This document shows, piece after piece, positions 1 to 9,639 of a DNA stretch of 64,000 nucleotides. The notes beneath the pieces are model-generated. The model saw nothing but the letters and a program-made list of their open reading frames with translations, was not told the origin of the DNA and ran no database searches. This DNA is from Paracoccus sediminicola (GTDB lineage: Bacteria > Pseudomonadota > Alphaproteobacteria > Rhodobacterales > Rhodobacteraceae). Every line of letters starts with the position of its first letter. Position 1 is the first letter of the stretch. A program made the position numbers and the translations under genes. The stretch spans positions 1,736,001 to 1,800,000 of the forward strand of contig NZ_CP115768.1 of NCBI RefSeq assembly GCF_027912835.1. The letters run 5' to 3'.

Positions 1-304
1 CCGGCACGCCGGCCAGTTCCCAGTGACCCGAGGGCGTGTCCTTGCCCGGCGAAATCTCGGTCGCCGCCCCCCAGATTCCGACCGGCTCTGCACCAAGCCC
101 CGGCGCCTCCTGTCCCGAGGCCAGCCGCAGCGCCGCCCCAAGCCCGAGCCGGTCCAGATGCAGCAGGCGCAGTGGCTGCGCCTCGGCAATATGCAGCACG
201 GTGTTCGCCCCGGTATCGGGCACGCCGTCATTGAAGAACCGCGCCGCGTCCGGCGCGCCGCCAATGCCGACGCTGTCCATCACCACCAGAAAGGCTCGGG
301 TCAT
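1..304 (-). CDS. deoB: Phosphopentomutase, N-terminal part (cut by window edge)
   Basis: Interconverts ribose/deoxyribose 1- and 5-phosphates in nucleoside salvage in the cytoplasm. About 101 N-terminal residues are visible; the 3' end lies outside the window. The start reads [20 protein letters not shown], the alkaline-phosphatase-superfamily metal-binding beginning of DeoB (Asp10). The motif KDTPSGHWE puts the phospho-acceptor threonine at about residue 90. ATG at 302-304, 18 bases after the deoA stop, so it is the third gene of a cdd-deoA-deoB operon. Thymidine phosphorylase releases deoxyribose 1-phosphate, the substrate of this enzyme, which supports the call. Confidence 0.93.
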   Translation of the reverse strand, partial: MTRAFLVVMDSVGIGGAPDAARFFNDGVPDTGANTVLHIAEAQPLRLLHLDRLGLGAALRLASGQEAPGLGAEPVGIWGAATEISPGKDTPSGHWELAGVP

Positions 305-322
305 GTTCTGGCCTCACTCCGT

Positions 323-1660
323 CTATCGCCGATGATCTATCTGCGCTGCCGCGGCCTCGGGTGCAACATGGGCCCGGATCAGCGACCCTGCCGGCGACGC
401 GGCGTCAGAAAGCGCGTAGGCCGCCTGCACCGAGGCGATGGCGCCTTCCGCAGCTTCGTCCGAAGCGGCATGGACAAGGCCGAGCTGCCCCTCGGTCGGC
501 TCGCCGATCCGCCGCAGATCCGAGAACCCGACCCGATGGTCGATCCCCTGCCCCGCGCGCAGCCGCCCTCCGCCAAGCCCGATCACTGCCTGTCCGAGCG
601 CAGTGGTGTCGATGCGCGAAACAAAACCTTCCGGCGCGGGAATGGGCCGGATCACCGGGGCGGATTGCAGATAGCTGTCAGGCGCGTCGAGCAGACCCGC
701 GGGGCCGCCTTGCGCCGCCACCATGCGCCCGAAAATCTCTGCCGCGGTGCCGTCATCGAGGGCGCGGGTGGTGCGCTGTGACGTGTCGTCCTGCCCTGCC
801 AGCCGCAGCGCCTCTGCCGCAAGCGCCAGAACCAGGTCTCGCAGCGCCGAAGACCCGCCGCGCAGACAAGCGATTGCCGCGTGAACCTCGACCGCATTAC
901 CTGCCGCGCGAGCCAGCGGCTGATCCATATCGGTAATCAGCGCCGAGCTTCGGCACCCCGCCGCATTCGCAGTGGAAACCAATGACTGGGCGAGGCTTTC
1001 CGCCTGATCCGCCCCGCCCAGAAACGCGCCCGAGCCGGATTTCACATCCAGCACAAGCGCATCCAGCCCCGCAGCCAGTTTTTTCGACAGGATTGAGGCA
1101 GTGATGAGATCGATGGATTCGACGCAAGCCGCCTCGTCGCGGATCGCATAAAGCCGCCGATCGGCCGGGGCGAGATCGGCCGAGGCCGAGACGATGGCGC
1201 ATCCGACATTCCCCACCACCTTGCGGAACTCGGCCTCGGAGAGATCGCAGCGATAGCCCGGGATCGCCTCTAGCTTGTCGAGCGTTCCGCCGGTATGCCC
1301 GAGCCCCCGCCCCGAGATCATCGGCACGAACACTCCGCAGGCCGCCAGCAGCGGTGCCAGCACCAGCGAGACAACATCGCCCACCCCGCCGGTCGAGTGT
1401 TTGTCGACCACCGGACCGGGCAGGTCCCAACGCATCACATCGCCGGAATCGCGCATGGCGCGGGTCAGCGCGGTGCGGCCCGCGACCGAAAGCCCGCGGG
1501 TCAGCACCGCCATGGCGAAGGCGCCCGCCTGCGCGTCCGACAGGCCGCCATCGGCCAGCCCGGAGGCGATCAGCTCGGCGCCTTTTGCATCCAGCCCCTG
1601 CCCGTCGCGCAGCGCAGCGATGACCGGGCGCGGATCTGTGCCGCGATCCGCCGCAGCCAT
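323..1660 (-). CDS. deoA: Thymidine phosphorylase
   Basis: Phosphorolysis of thymidine (and deoxyuridine) to base plus deoxyribose 1-phosphate, cytoplasmic. 445 residues, the usual family length. The glycosyltransferase-family-3 signature KHSTGGVGD lies at residues 87-95, followed by a phosphate-binding region and SGRGLGHTGGTLDKLE. The open frame extends upstream into cdd, but the ATG at 1658-1660 overlaps the cdd stop as TGATG and matches the family N-terminus; a GTG one codon upstream is possible. Translationally coupled to cdd, with deoB following. Confidence 0.95.
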   Translation of the reverse strand: MAAADRGTDPRPVIAALRDGQGLDAKGAELIASGLADGGLSDAQAGAFAMAVLTRGLSVAGRTALTRAMRDSGDVMRWDLPGPVVDKHSTGGVGDVVSLVLAPLLAACGVFVPMISGRGLGHTGGTLDKLEAIPGYRCDLSEAEFRKVVGNVGCAIVSASADLAPADRRLYAIRDEAACVESIDLITASILSKKLAAGLDALVLDVKSGSGAFLGGADQAESLAQSLVSTANAAGCRSSALITDMDQPLARAAGNAVEVHAAIACLRGGSSALRDLVLALAAEALRLAGQDDTSQRTTRALDDGTAAEIFGRMVAAQGGPAGLLDAPDSYLQSAPVIRPIPAPEGFVSRIDTTALGQAVIGLGGGRLRAGQGIDHRVGFSDLRRIGEPTEGQLGLVHAASDEAAEGAIASVQAAYALSDAASPAGSLIRAHVAPEAAAAQIDHRR

Positions 1661-2055
1661 CACTCGGCGCCGTCCATATGGCCCGCATCGAAACGGCCGG
1701 GCAGCAATTCGCCGATGGTGGTGTGCAGCGTCGCGCCATCGGTGGTCGCCAGCGTCACCGGCGTGTCTCCGCGCCCGAATTCGGCGAGCTTCTGCCGGCA
1801 GCCCCCGCAGGGCGGCACCGGGCTGGGAGAAGCCGCGATTACGGCGACCTCGGTCAGCTCGGTCTCGCCTGCGGCCACCATCGCCGCGATTGCGCCGGCC
1901 TCGGCGCAGGTGCCTTCCGGATAGGCGACATTCTCGACATTGCAGCCGCGATAGATCCGGCCAGAGGTCCCGCGCACGGCAGCGCCGACCTTGAAACGGG
2001 AATAGGGCGCATAAGCGGCATCGCGAACCTCGCGGGCGGCGTCGAGCAGGGACAT
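1660..2055 (-). CDS. cdd: Cytidine deaminase
   Basis: Deaminates cytidine and deoxycytidine to uridine forms. 131 residues, the size of the small homotetrameric class. Zinc ligands are visible as CAE (Cys50, catalytic Glu52) and PCGGC (Cys83, Cys86). First gene of a salvage operon; its TGA stop shares one base with the deoA ATG. The ATG at 2053-2055 lies just downstream of a GGAGAGAAGA-type ribosome site. The longer frame upstream has no family similarity and was trimmed. Upstream is the divergent gap of about 230 bases shared with maeB. Confidence 0.94.
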   Translation of the reverse strand: MSLLDAAREVRDAAYAPYSRFKVGAAVRGTSGRIYRGCNVENVAYPEGTCAEAGAIAAMVAAGETELTEVAVIAASPSPVPPCGGCRQKLAEFGRGDTPVTLATTDGATLHTTIGELLPGRFDAGHMDGAE

Positions 2056-2288
2056 TCTTCTCTCCGGATCTGGTCGCCGGAGTGTGCGCGCAGCGATATG
2101 CGGATGCAAGCGGCTCGGGCGGCCGCCACATGACGCGGTGCGCCCCGGCTTTCGCAAAAGCCTGAAACTGTTTCGCCCGCGCCGTGGCTGGAATGCTTGT
2201 GATGGGTCGTCAAACTGGTTTAACGCTGAACAACACCGCGTCGGCGGGCGCGCGCGCCTCGCCGACCAAGCGAGACAAGGGGACGGAG

Positions 2289-4568
2289 ATGGACGAGCAG
2301 CGGCAGGACACGGCACGAAATTCCGCATTGGAGTATCACGAATTTCCGCGCCCCGGTAAGCTGGAGATCCGCGCGACCAAGCCGCTCGCCAACGGGCGTG
2401 ACCTGTCGCGGGCCTATAGTCCGGGCGTCGCCGAGGCCTGTGTCGAGATCAAGGCCAACCCGTCCGACGCGGCGCGCTATACCGCGCGGGGCAATCTGGT
2501 GGCGGTGGTGTCGAACGGCTCGGCGGTTCTGGGTCTGGGCAATATCGGCCCGCTGGCCTCGAAACCGGTGATGGAAGGCAAGGCGGTTCTATTCAAGAAA
2601 TTCGCCAATATCGACTGCTTCGATCTCGAAATCGACCAGACCGACCCGGAGAAACTCGCCGCCATCGTTCAGAGCCTGGAGCCCAGTTTCGGGGCGATCA
2701 ATCTCGAGGACATCAAGGCGCCGGATTGCTTCATCGTCGAAAAGCTCTGCCGCGAGAAGATGAATATCCCGGTCTTCCACGACGATCAGCACGGCACGGC
2801 CATCGTCGTCTGCGCGGCGGCCACGAATGCGCTTCGCGTCGTCGGCAAAAAGTTCGAGGACATCAAGATCGTCTCGACCGGCGGCGGCGCGGCGGGGATT
2901 GCCTGTCTGAACATGCTGCTGAAGCTGGGGGTCAGGCGCGAGAATGTCTGGCTCTGCGATATCGAGGGGCTGGTCTATGAGGGCCGGACGACCGACATGA
3001 ACCCGCAAAAGGCGGAATTCGCGCAGCCCTCGGATCTGCGCAATCTGGACCAGGTGATCGAGGGGGCGGACATGTTCCTGGGCCTGTCCGGGCCGGGCGT
3101 GCTGAAGCCCGAAATGGTTGCGAAGATGACCGACCGTCCGGTGATCTTCGCGCTTGCCAACCCCACGCCCGAGATCATGCCCGATCTGGCGAAGGAGGTC
3201 GCGCCCGATGCGGTAATCGCCACGGGCCGCAGCGACTTCCCGAACCAGGTCAACAACGTGCTGTGTTTCCCCTTCATTTTCCGGGGCGCGCTCGACGTGG
3301 GCGCAACCCAGATCAATGATGAGATGCAGATCGCCTGTATCGAGGGCATCGCAGCACTTGCCCGTGCCACCACAGCCGCCGAGGCCGCCGCCGCCTATCG
3401 CGGCGAGACGCTGACCTTCGGGCCGGAATATCTGATCCCGAAGCCCTTCGATCCGCGGCTGATCGGTGTGGTCTCGACCGCCGTTGCGAAAGCGGCGATG
3501 GACTCGGGCGTTGCACAGCGCCCGATCGAGGATCTGAACGCCTATAAGCGGCGGCTCGACAGTTCGGTCTTCCGCTCGGCGCTGATCATGCGCCCGGTCT
3601 TCGAGGCCGCGGCCACCTCGTCCCGCCGCATCGTCTTCGCCGAGGGCGAGGATGAGCGCGTGCTGCGCGCCGCCAACGCGATGATCGAGGAAACCACCGA
3701 TGTGCCGATCCTGATCGGGCGTCCCGAGGTGGTCGAGAAACGTGCCGAGCGCGCCGGGCTGCCGATCCGTCCCGAAAAGGATTTCCAGATCGTGAACCCG
3801 GAAAACGATCCGCGCTATCGCGAATACTGGGAAACCTATCACGACCTGATGGCGCGGCGCGGCGTGACGCCGGATCTGGCCCGCGCGATCATGCGCACCA
3901 ACACCACCGCGATCGGCGCGGTGATGGTGCATCGGGGCGAGGCGGACAGCCTGCTCTGCGGCACTTTCGGGCAATATAGCTGGCATCTGAACTATATCAG
4001 CCAGATCCTCGGGCGCGGCGGGCTGGAACCGCATGGCGCGCTGTCGATGATCATTCTCGAGGACGGGCCGCTTTTCATCGCCGACACGCAGGTGAACAAC
4101 TACCCCTCCCCGGAAGAGATCGCCCAATCCGCCATCGGCGCTGCCCGCCATGTGCGCCGCTTCGGGCTCGAGCCGCATATCGCGCTGTGCAGCCACTCGC
4201 AATTCGGCAATCTCGACAGCGATTCCGGCCGCCGCATGCGCCGCGCGCTGGAGATCCTGCAAGAGCGCGAGGTCGATTTCAATTTCGACGGCGAGATGCA
4301 TATCGACGCGGCACTCGACCCCGAGATCCGGCAGCGCATCTTCCCGGCCTCGCGGCTTGAAGGGGCGGCGAATGTGCTGATCTTCTCGGGCACCGATACC
4401 GCTTCCGGCGTGCGCAATATCCTCAAGACCAAGGCGGACGGGCTGGAGGTCGGGCCGATCCTGATGGGAATGGGCAACCGCGCCCATATCGTGACCTCAT
4501 CGATCACCGCGCGGGGACTGCTGAACATGTCAGCCATCGCGGGCACACCGGTCGCGCATTACGAATAG
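2289..4568 (+). CDS. maeB: NADP-type malic enzyme with phosphotransacetylase-like C-terminal domain
   Basis: Oxidative decarboxylation of malate to pyruvate. 759 residues, the large MaeB class. The N-terminal about 430 residues are malic enzyme, with a dinucleotide-binding GGGAAGIA loop near residue 200 and substrate-site sequence [11 protein letters not shown] near residue 45. From about residue 440 to the end is a phosphotransacetylase-like domain ([15 protein letters not shown] onward), which in this class is usually regulatory (acetyl-CoA sensing) rather than catalytic. ATG at 2289 follows AAGGGGACGGAG; the in-frame ATG at 2184 lacks support. A GC-rich hairpin follows the stop. Apparently monocistronic. 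Confidence 0.95.
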   Translation: MDEQRQDTARNSALEYHEFPRPGKLEIRATKPLANGRDLSRAYSPGVAEACVEIKANPSDAARYTARGNLVAVVSNGSAVLGLGNIGPLASKPVMEGKAVLFKKFANIDCFDLEIDQTDPEKLAAIVQSLEPSFGAINLEDIKAPDCFIVEKLCREKMNIPVFHDDQHGTAIVVCAAATNALRVVGKKFEDIKIVSTGGGAAGIACLNMLLKLGVRRENVWLCDIEGLVYEGRTTDMNPQKAEFAQPSDLRNLDQVIEGADMFLGLSGPGVLKPEMVAKMTDRPVIFALANPTPEIMPDLAKEVAPDAVIATGRSDFPNQVNNVLCFPFIFRGALDVGATQINDEMQIACIEGIAALARATTAAEAAAAYRGETLTFGPEYLIPKPFDPRLIGVVSTAVAKAAMDSGVAQRPIEDLNAYKRRLDSSVFRSALIMRPVFEAAATSSRRIVFAEGEDERVLRAANAMIEETTDVPILIGRPEVVEKRAERAGLPIRPEKDFQIVNPENDPRYREYWETYHDLMARRGVTPDLARAIMRTNTTAIGAVMVHRGEADSLLCGTFGQYSWHLNYISQILGRGGLEPHGALSMIILEDGPLFIADTQVNNYPSPEEIAQSAIGAARHVRRFGLEPHIALCSHSQFGNLDSDSGRRMRRALEILQEREVDFNFDGEMHIDAALDPEIRQRIFPASRLEGAANVLIFSGTDTASGVRNILKTKADGLEVGPILMGMGNRAHIVTSSITARGLLNMSAIAGTPVAHYE

Positions 4569-4578
4569 GCACGGCGCG

Positions 4579-4602
4579 CGGGCGGGGAAGGAACCCCGCC
4601 CG
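4579..4602. terminator. Hairpin between convergent maeB and the acidic periplasmic gene
   Basis: CGGGCGGGG at 4579-4587 pairs with CCCCGCCCG at 4594-4602 around a six-base loop. There is no T-run, so it is at best a weak intrinsic terminator, but it sits exactly between two convergent genes. Confidence 0.4.
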
Positions 4603-4623
4603 GATCGATCAGGCTTCGACCGA

Positions 4624-5100
4624 TCAGCCGGCCATGTCTTCGGTCATGGTCCAGTTGCTGCCGTCCTCGTTAACCTCGGCATCGAATTCCTGGCCGTCCT
4701 GTTCGCCCTCGAACTCATAGATGACGGTCGCGCCGTCATCGCGTGTCGATTTCTCGATCATGGACGGGGTGACGCCGGCCATGTTTTCTTCCCAGGCGGC
4801 GGTCACGGCGTCCGGCAGGTCTTCCAGAGCGACCTCTTCCTCGATTTCCTCGACCGTGCCGTCTTCGAGCACATCCACCTCGATGGCGGTGCCATCGGAC
4901 GTGACGCCGGCGATCTCGTAGGTATCGGTCCCCTCGTCGTCATCGAGCGAGGCCGATTCGAAGCTGGCATCGGGCATGGCAGCCTGAGCGGCTTCCATCG
5001 CGGCGGCGGCGACCTCCTCCAGCGACATGGTTTCTTCGTCCTGAGCAAAGGCGGGTGCGGCCAGAAGAGCAGCGGACGCAAAAGCGGCAGCGAATTTCAT
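4624..5100 (-). CDS. Acidic periplasmic protein, PepSY-like
   Basis: Function unknown. 158 residues: a signal peptide (MKFAAAFASAALLAAPAFA, cleavage after Ala19), then a very Asp/Glu-rich mature protein with almost no Lys/Arg. Two similar segments (about residues 60-90 and 125-150) show the pattern of a Tyr-Glu/Phe-Glu strand followed by an acidic 'V..DG' turn, as in small PepSY/YpeB-like secreted proteins. Stands alone between maeB (convergent) and a 450-base gap. The PepSY assignment is inferred from pattern only; export to the periplasm is well supported. Confidence 0.75.
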   Translation of the reverse strand: MKFAAAFASAALLAAPAFAQDEETMSLEEVAAAAMEAAQAAMPDASFESASLDDDEGTDTYEIAGVTSDGTAIEVDVLEDGTVEEIEEEVALEDLPDAVTAAWEENMAGVTPSMIEKSTRDDGATVIYEFEGEQDGQEFDAEVNEDGSNWTMTEDMAG

Positions 5101-5547
5101 CTCGTCGATCCTTCCTGTTCCGCGCGCCGGGCTTGACGCGCAGGCTCAGGCTGCGCGGTGGTCGTGACAGCGCAATCACGGCGCAGTGACGCGGGCATGT
5201 CAGCCCTATGACGCAGTTGCCGACGTGTCGGTTCGGATTTACCCGAGACTGCTGATCACGCTCGATTTGCTGCGCCAAATGAGCCGACGGACAATTCTCT
5301 CAGTCAAGAAAGATAAATCGAGATGTCGATAACGAGAATGCGTCATCCCGCCCGCATCGCGGACGGGATGTGCCTGTCCCGAACCCTGCCGACAGCCGGG
5401 CCGTTCCCCAGCATCTATAGGTCACCACCAGATATTGTGTTTCCGGCTTAACGTGCATCAACTTGCGGGAGAAGATCTCTCAAATCAACGATTCTTTGAC
5501 AAATCCGGGCAAAAACCTGCCTTGGAAAACGCTGGTCCTGCGCGGCT
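5101..5547. other. 447-base gap with one imperfect palindrome
   Basis: No coding frame with a credible start. It holds an imperfect 12-bp inverted repeat (5344-5355 with 5359-5370, one mismatch, ATC loop) and AT-richer stretches near 5285-5330 and 5440-5510. The left part must contain the promoter of the acidic periplasmic gene. I cannot place one confidently. Confidence 0.5.
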
Positions 5548-6984
5548 TTAAAGAAGCACCGACTGGGCCAGCCCGAGAAACGCAAAGAAACCAACCACAT
5601 CCGTCACGGTTGTGACAAAGGTGCCAGAGGCAAGCGCCGGGTCCGCGCCGACCTTTTCAAGTGTCAACGGCACGAGGATCCCGGCCAGTGCGGCAACCAG
5701 AAGGTTCACCACCATAGCAATCGCGATCACCCCGGCCAGCGAGACGCCGTCGAACCAGATCCACGCCACGATTCCCATGACCACCGCGAAGCACAGGCCG
5801 TTCAGCAACCCGACCACCGCCTCGCGCCAGACCACGCGCCACACATTCGAACCGGTGAGGCTCTTCGTCGCCAGCGCCCGCACCGCCACGGTCAGCGTCT
5901 GCGTCCCGGCATTGCCGCCCATCGAGGCGACAATCGGCATCAGAACCGCCAGCGCCACCAGCTCGGAAATCGTAGTCTCGAACAGCGCGATCACGAAAGA
6001 GGCCAGGATCGCCGTTGCCAGGTTCACCCCCAGCCAAGGGATGCGCTGCCAAAGCGTCTCCATCACAGTATCCGAGATCGAGGATTCGTCGCCGACACCG
6101 GCCAGGCGCAGAATGTCCTCTTCATGTTCCTCGTCCAGCACCTCCATCGCGTCGTCAATGGTGATGACGCCGACCAGCCGGTCATCCTCGTCCACCACCG
6201 GCTCGGAGATGAGGTGATACTGGTTGAACGCATAGGCGACGTCGGCCTCTTCGGCATAGACGCTGATGGGTCGGAAACTATCCTCGGTGATGTCGCGCAG
6301 CGGCGTGGCGCGGCGCGTTGCGAGCAGCCGGCCAAGGGCGACATAGCCGACCGGATGGCGGCGCGGATCGACCAGCACCACGTGATAGAACTGGTCGGGC
6401 AGATCCTCTTCCTCGCGCAGATAATCGATCGTGTCGCCCACCGTCCAGTGTTCCGGCGCGGTCACCACCTCGGACTGCATCATCCGGCCGGCGGAATATT
6501 CGGGATAGGTCAGCGATTGCTCGACGGCGATACGGTCGGATTCGTCGAGCGCCTCCAGAACCTTCTGCTGCTCGTCCTCGTCCAGCTCTTCGATCAGCTC
6601 GACGATGTCGTCGCTGTCCATCTCGCGGACCGCATCGGCGAGCACCGAGTTCGGCAGCTGCTCGACGATCTCGTCCCGGATCGATTCGTCGATTTCCGAC
6701 AGAATGTCGCCGTCGATCTCGCCTGACCACAGTGACAGGAAAATACGCCGCCTTGCGTTGGACAGGTTCTCGATCACATCCGCGACGTCGGCGGCGTGCA
6801 TCGGCTCCAGCAACATGTCGAGCCGCGCTTGATCCTCGTCGTCGATGGCGTCGCGGATCTGATCGATCAGCGCGCGCGGGGGCGTGAAATCATCCTCCTC
6901 GCCGTCGCGCTCGGGCATCTCGACGGTTTCGGTCGGATCGGGCTGTTCCTCAGGCGTCTCGGGACGCTGCGCTTCGTCCTGCAT
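5548..6984 (-). CDS. mgtE: Magnesium transporter MgtE
   Basis: Inner-membrane Mg2+ channel. 478 residues with the full family order: acidic tail, helical MgtE N domain (about 35-155, including LLEPMHAADVADVIE), paired CBS domains (about 160-285) and about five membrane helices from residue 300. The pore signature MPIVASMGGNAGTQ and the C-terminal DPALASGTFVTTVTD with its conserved Asp are present. In this family the N and CBS domains bind Mg2+ and close the pore. The ATG follows GAGGGGGG. The long Asp/Glu-rich leader (first 30 residues) is typical of alphaproteobacterial forms. Confidence 0.95.
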   Translation of the reverse strand: MQDEAQRPETPEEQPDPTETVEMPERDGEEDDFTPPRALIDQIRDAIDDEDQARLDMLLEPMHAADVADVIENLSNARRRIFLSLWSGEIDGDILSEIDESIRDEIVEQLPNSVLADAVREMDSDDIVELIEELDEDEQQKVLEALDESDRIAVEQSLTYPEYSAGRMMQSEVVTAPEHWTVGDTIDYLREEEDLPDQFYHVVLVDPRRHPVGYVALGRLLATRRATPLRDITEDSFRPISVYAEEADVAYAFNQYHLISEPVVDEDDRLVGVITIDDAMEVLDEEHEEDILRLAGVGDESSISDTVMETLWQRIPWLGVNLATAILASFVIALFETTISELVALAVLMPIVASMGGNAGTQTLTVAVRALATKSLTGSNVWRVVWREAVVGLLNGLCFAVVMGIVAWIWFDGVSLAGVIAIAMVVNLLVAALAGILVPLTLEKVGADPALASGTFVTTVTDVVGFFAFLGLAQSVLL

Positions 6985-7079
6985 GGACCCCCCTCAAAAT
7001 TGACTGACGAAAATACATGGCTCGGGCGGGATCGGCCTGTGTCTGATCTTAATCAAGCCGCCGGGCGGCGGCAACGCGC

Positions 7080-7862
7080 TTACCCGCGCAGCAGCGCCAT
7101 CGCCGCGCTGTGCAGCTCGGGCGTCGCGGCGGCGAGGACACGTCCGCCGTGATGCGCCGGCCCGCCCTCCCAATCGGTGACGACGCCGCCCGCCGCCTGG
7201 ACCACGGCAATCGGCGCAACCACGTCATAGGCGTGCAGCCCGGCCTCGATCACAAGATCCACCATGCCCATGGCCAGCAGCGCATAGCCGTAGCAATCCA
7301 GCCCATAGCGGGTCAGCCGCACATGCCCGGCCACCCGCTGAAAGGCGGTGCGGTCATCCTCGGTGCCGATTTCGGGAAAGGTGCTCAGCAGCGTTGCCTG
7401 CGCCAGCTCGACGCCCCGCCGCACCGCAAGCGGTCGCGTTCCCCGCCGGTCGGTCATCTGCGAACGGCCGAGCCCGCCCTCGAAGCGCTCGCCGGTAAAG
7501 GGTTGGTCGACAATGCCATAGATCGGCCCGGTCTCATCGGTCAGACCGATCAGCACCCCCCAGCTCGGGGCGCCCGAGATGAAGGCGCGGGTGCCGTCGA
7601 TCGGGTCCAGAACCCAGCTCAGCCCGCTATCGCCGGGCGAGGCCCCGAACTCCTCGCCAATGATCGCGTCACCGGGACGTCGCGCGGCAAGGATCTGGCG
7701 CATGGCGCGTTCGCAATCGCGATCCGCCGCGGTCACCGGGTCGAACCCGCTGGCCTGTTTGTTATCCGGCACCAGGCCAGCACTGCGGAAAAGCGGCAGC
7801 GCGATACCGCGCGCCGCATCCGCCATTGCGGCGGCCGTGTCGAAGATGTCCTGGTGATGCAT
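7080..7862 (-). CDS. hisN: Inositol-monophosphatase-family phosphatase, probably histidinol-phosphatase HisN
   Basis: Metal-dependent phosphatase of 260 residues. Metal-binding motifs of the IMPase fold are in order: GEEFG (about residue 70), WVLDPIDGTRAF (about 84-95) and AYDVVAPIAVVQAAGG near 218. The tight WVLDPIDGT..F..G.P.WG arrangement resembles the HisN-type histidinol-phosphatases that serve histidine synthesis in Alphaproteobacteria and Actinobacteria, rather than SuhB. No histidine genes are nearby, so the substrate is inferred from subfamily pattern only. ATG follows AGGGGGC. Lies 95 bases before the mgtE start on the same strand; probably a separate unit. Confidence 0.85.
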   Translation of the reverse strand: MHHQDIFDTAAAMADAARGIALPLFRSAGLVPDNKQASGFDPVTAADRDCERAMRQILAARRPGDAIIGEEFGASPGDSGLSWVLDPIDGTRAFISGAPSWGVLIGLTDETGPIYGIVDQPFTGERFEGGLGRSQMTDRRGTRPLAVRRGVELAQATLLSTFPEIGTEDDRTAFQRVAGHVRLTRYGLDCYGYALLAMGMVDLVIEAGLHAYDVVAPIAVVQAAGGVVTDWEGGPAHHGGRVLAAATPELHSAAMALLRG

Positions 7863-7925
7863 GTTCGCCCCCTCGTATCGGGCGCGTCATAGCGCGGATA
7901 CGAGAGGGCGAACAGCCGTCAGAAT

Positions 7926-8285
7926 CTATGCCGCGTGAGACAGAACCCGCGCCAGCTCGAAGATCTGCCGGCGCTGCGCTTCCGGCATTGCATAATAGGC
8001 GCGGATCAGCTGAAGTGCTTCCTTGTTCGCGAGAACGTCATCCTCGACCTCGGCATTCGCGCGGCCGTCGGTCAGCCCTTCAAAGAAGAAACTGATCGGC
8101 ACATCCAGTGCCTTGGCGATATCCCACAGACGCGACGCCGACACCCGATTCGCCCCGGTCTCATATTTCTGGATTTGCTGGAATTTGATACCGACCTGAT
8201 CCGCCAGCTGCTGCTGTGTCATCCCGATCAGCCAGCGGCGATGACGGATACGCGTGCCAACATGCACATCAACTTCGTGCTTCAT
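7926..8285 (-). CDS. XRE-family helix-turn-helix regulator (PraR-like)
   Basis: DNA-binding transcriptional regulator of 119 residues. The HTH occupies about residues 10-65 (GTRIRHRRWLIGMTQQQLAD, then IKFQQIQKYETGANRVSA), a pattern shared with rhizobial PraR and many Rhodobacterales Cro/cI-type proteins. The C-terminal 45 residues include a conserved-looking AYYAMPEAQRRQIFELAR helix, probably for dimerisation. ATG at 8283-8285 has GGTGAGG upstream; the frame open further upstream has no such site. Targets cannot be deduced. An AT-rich region lies before it. Confidence 0.88.
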   Translation of the reverse strand: MKHEVDVHVGTRIRHRRWLIGMTQQQLADQVGIKFQQIQKYETGANRVSASRLWDIAKALDVPISFFFEGLTDGRANAEVEDDVLANKEALQLIRAYYAMPEAQRRQIFELARVLSHAA

Positions 8286-8816
8286 ACTACACCTCACCAA
8301 AACTTCGAGAGTCATACACCACCGGGTGCCGGACTGGCGACTCCGAATGAGGATTGACACGCTCTAGTTGACCAAAAGGACAGTTCTCGGCACGCAGAAA
8401 ATGACATAACTGTCAATGTGCAGCGGAAATTAGCCGAGCGCGGGGTAATATTTAGGCAGATTCGGTCGAATCAATGATCTATTCTGCTCAAATTCTGTGC
8501 AGTGCATGCGTAGCATAAGCTGCTGAGCGATCATCGTTCACTCATCCAACGGTTGCCAAAACGAAAGGTTCCGGGGTTTTCTGTCGGGCCTGGCGGCCGC
8601 CCTCAACAGCGCGCCATAGCGGGGCATCTTTTGGCGGCAAAACCGGCACGCGCAGGGCAGATTTTCCGCCCGCCCGGCGAGGAGGTGCCGATGCAACTCG
8701 GCCCTGTCGAAACAAGGCAATTTTTGCTTCGCCTCGCTTGAATTCATGCCATACTGTGCCGATATTGACCGCAACAGGTGCAGCTCGCACCGTTCACACC
8801 AGTTATGGAGAAACTG
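8286..8816. other. 530-base divergent gap with a likely plus-strand promoter
   Basis: Lies between the XRE gene and the Bax-inhibitor-1 gene. The left half (8286-8530) is clearly AT-richer than the surroundings and should hold the XRE promoter. The middle (8540-8740) has short open frames on both strands, rich in Pro/Arg/Ala/Gly, that I do not believe. At the right, TTGAAT (8738-8743) and GATATT (8761-8766), spaced 17, form a plausible promoter for the plus-strand gene. Confidence 0.45.
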
Positions 8817-9569
8817 ATGGCTGAATACGACACCCTGCGTCAGGCCCAGGCCCGGACGGGTGCCGCGACCCGCGCCGATATTGATGTCGGCCTTCGCGAG
8901 TATATGAGCAAGGTCTACGGCATCATGGCCACCGGCATGGCCGTGACGGCGTTCTTCGCGCTTGGGCTGAACATGCTCGCCGTGCAGAATGGCCAGCTCA
9001 CCCCGATCGGCGTTGCCGTCTATACTTCGCCGTTGAAATGGGTGCTGATGTTCGCGCCGCTTCTGGTGGTGTTCGGTTTCGGCGCCGTGGTCTATCGCCT
9101 GTCCACCCAGACCGCCACGCTCGTCTTCTACGGCTTTGCCGCACTGATGGGCATGTCGCTGAGCTGGATCTTCATGGCCTATACCGGCGTTTCGATTGCC
9201 TCGACCTTCTTTGCGACGGCTGCGGCCTTTGCCGGTCTGTCGCTTTACGGCTATACGACCAAGCGTGACCTGTCGGGGATGGGGACCTTCCTGTTCATGG
9301 GTCTGATCGGCCTCATCATTGCGTCGATCATCAACATCTTCCTGCAGTCGAGCGCGATGCAGTTCGCCATCTCGGTTATCGGCATCCTGATCTTCGCCGG
9401 GCTGACCGCCTATGACACGCAGCGCATCAAGAACACCTATCTGCAGCTGCGCGACTCCGATCGTGAGTTCCTGGGCAAGGCAGCCATTCTCGGCGCGCTG
9501 AGCCTGTATCTGGACTTCCTGAACATGTTCATGTTCCTGCTCCAGTTCATGGGTGCCAGCAACGACTGA
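8817..9569 (+). CDS. Bax inhibitor-1/YccA family integral membrane protein
   Basis: 250-residue inner-membrane protein with about seven hydrophobic helices and the family end pattern (GLTAYDTQRIKN, then ALSLYLDFLNMFMFLLQFMG). The two conserved Asp residues of the BI-1 pH-sensing/calcium-leak motif (in AYDTQ and LYLDF) are present. Bacterial members (YccA, YbhL) are linked to FtsH control or ion leak; the exact role here is unknown. ATG at 8817 is preceded by GGAGAAACTG, which decides the start over the upstream GTG/ATG codons at 8778 and 8805. Followed by a strong terminator. Confidence 0.93.
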   Translation: MAEYDTLRQAQARTGAATRADIDVGLREYMSKVYGIMATGMAVTAFFALGLNMLAVQNGQLTPIGVAVYTSPLKWVLMFAPLLVVFGFGAVVYRLSTQTATLVFYGFAALMGMSLSWIFMAYTGVSIASTFFATAAAFAGLSLYGYTTKRDLSGMGTFLFMGLIGLIIASIINIFLQSSAMQFAISVIGILIFAGLTAYDTQRIKNTYLQLRDSDREFLGKAAILGALSLYLDFLNMFMFLLQFMGASND

Positions 9570-9590
9570 TCGTCTGCTGATCCAAAAGAA

Positions 9591-9617
9591 AGGCCCCGCT
9601 TCGGCGGGGCCTTTTTT
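9591..9617 (+). terminator. Rho-independent terminator
   Basis: AGGCCCCGC (9591-9599), TTCG loop, GCGGGGCCT (9604-9612), then six T. The A-rich left flank means it could also stop the convergent paa operon. Confidence 0.93.
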
Positions 9618-9639
9618 CATCTTCGGGTGAGCGCGTCGC

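Noticed and set aside
323..2131. Reading deoA as a 602-residue protein
   Set aside because: The extra N-terminal part lies in another frame of cdd; the family start is the ATG at 1660.
2589..4487. 632-codon minus-strand open frame
   Set aside because: Antisense to maeB; no family features.
8542..8790. 82-codon minus-strand and 62-codon plus-strand frames
   Set aside because: No ribosome sites, biased Pro/Arg/Ala/Gly composition, no similarity; kept as intergenic.
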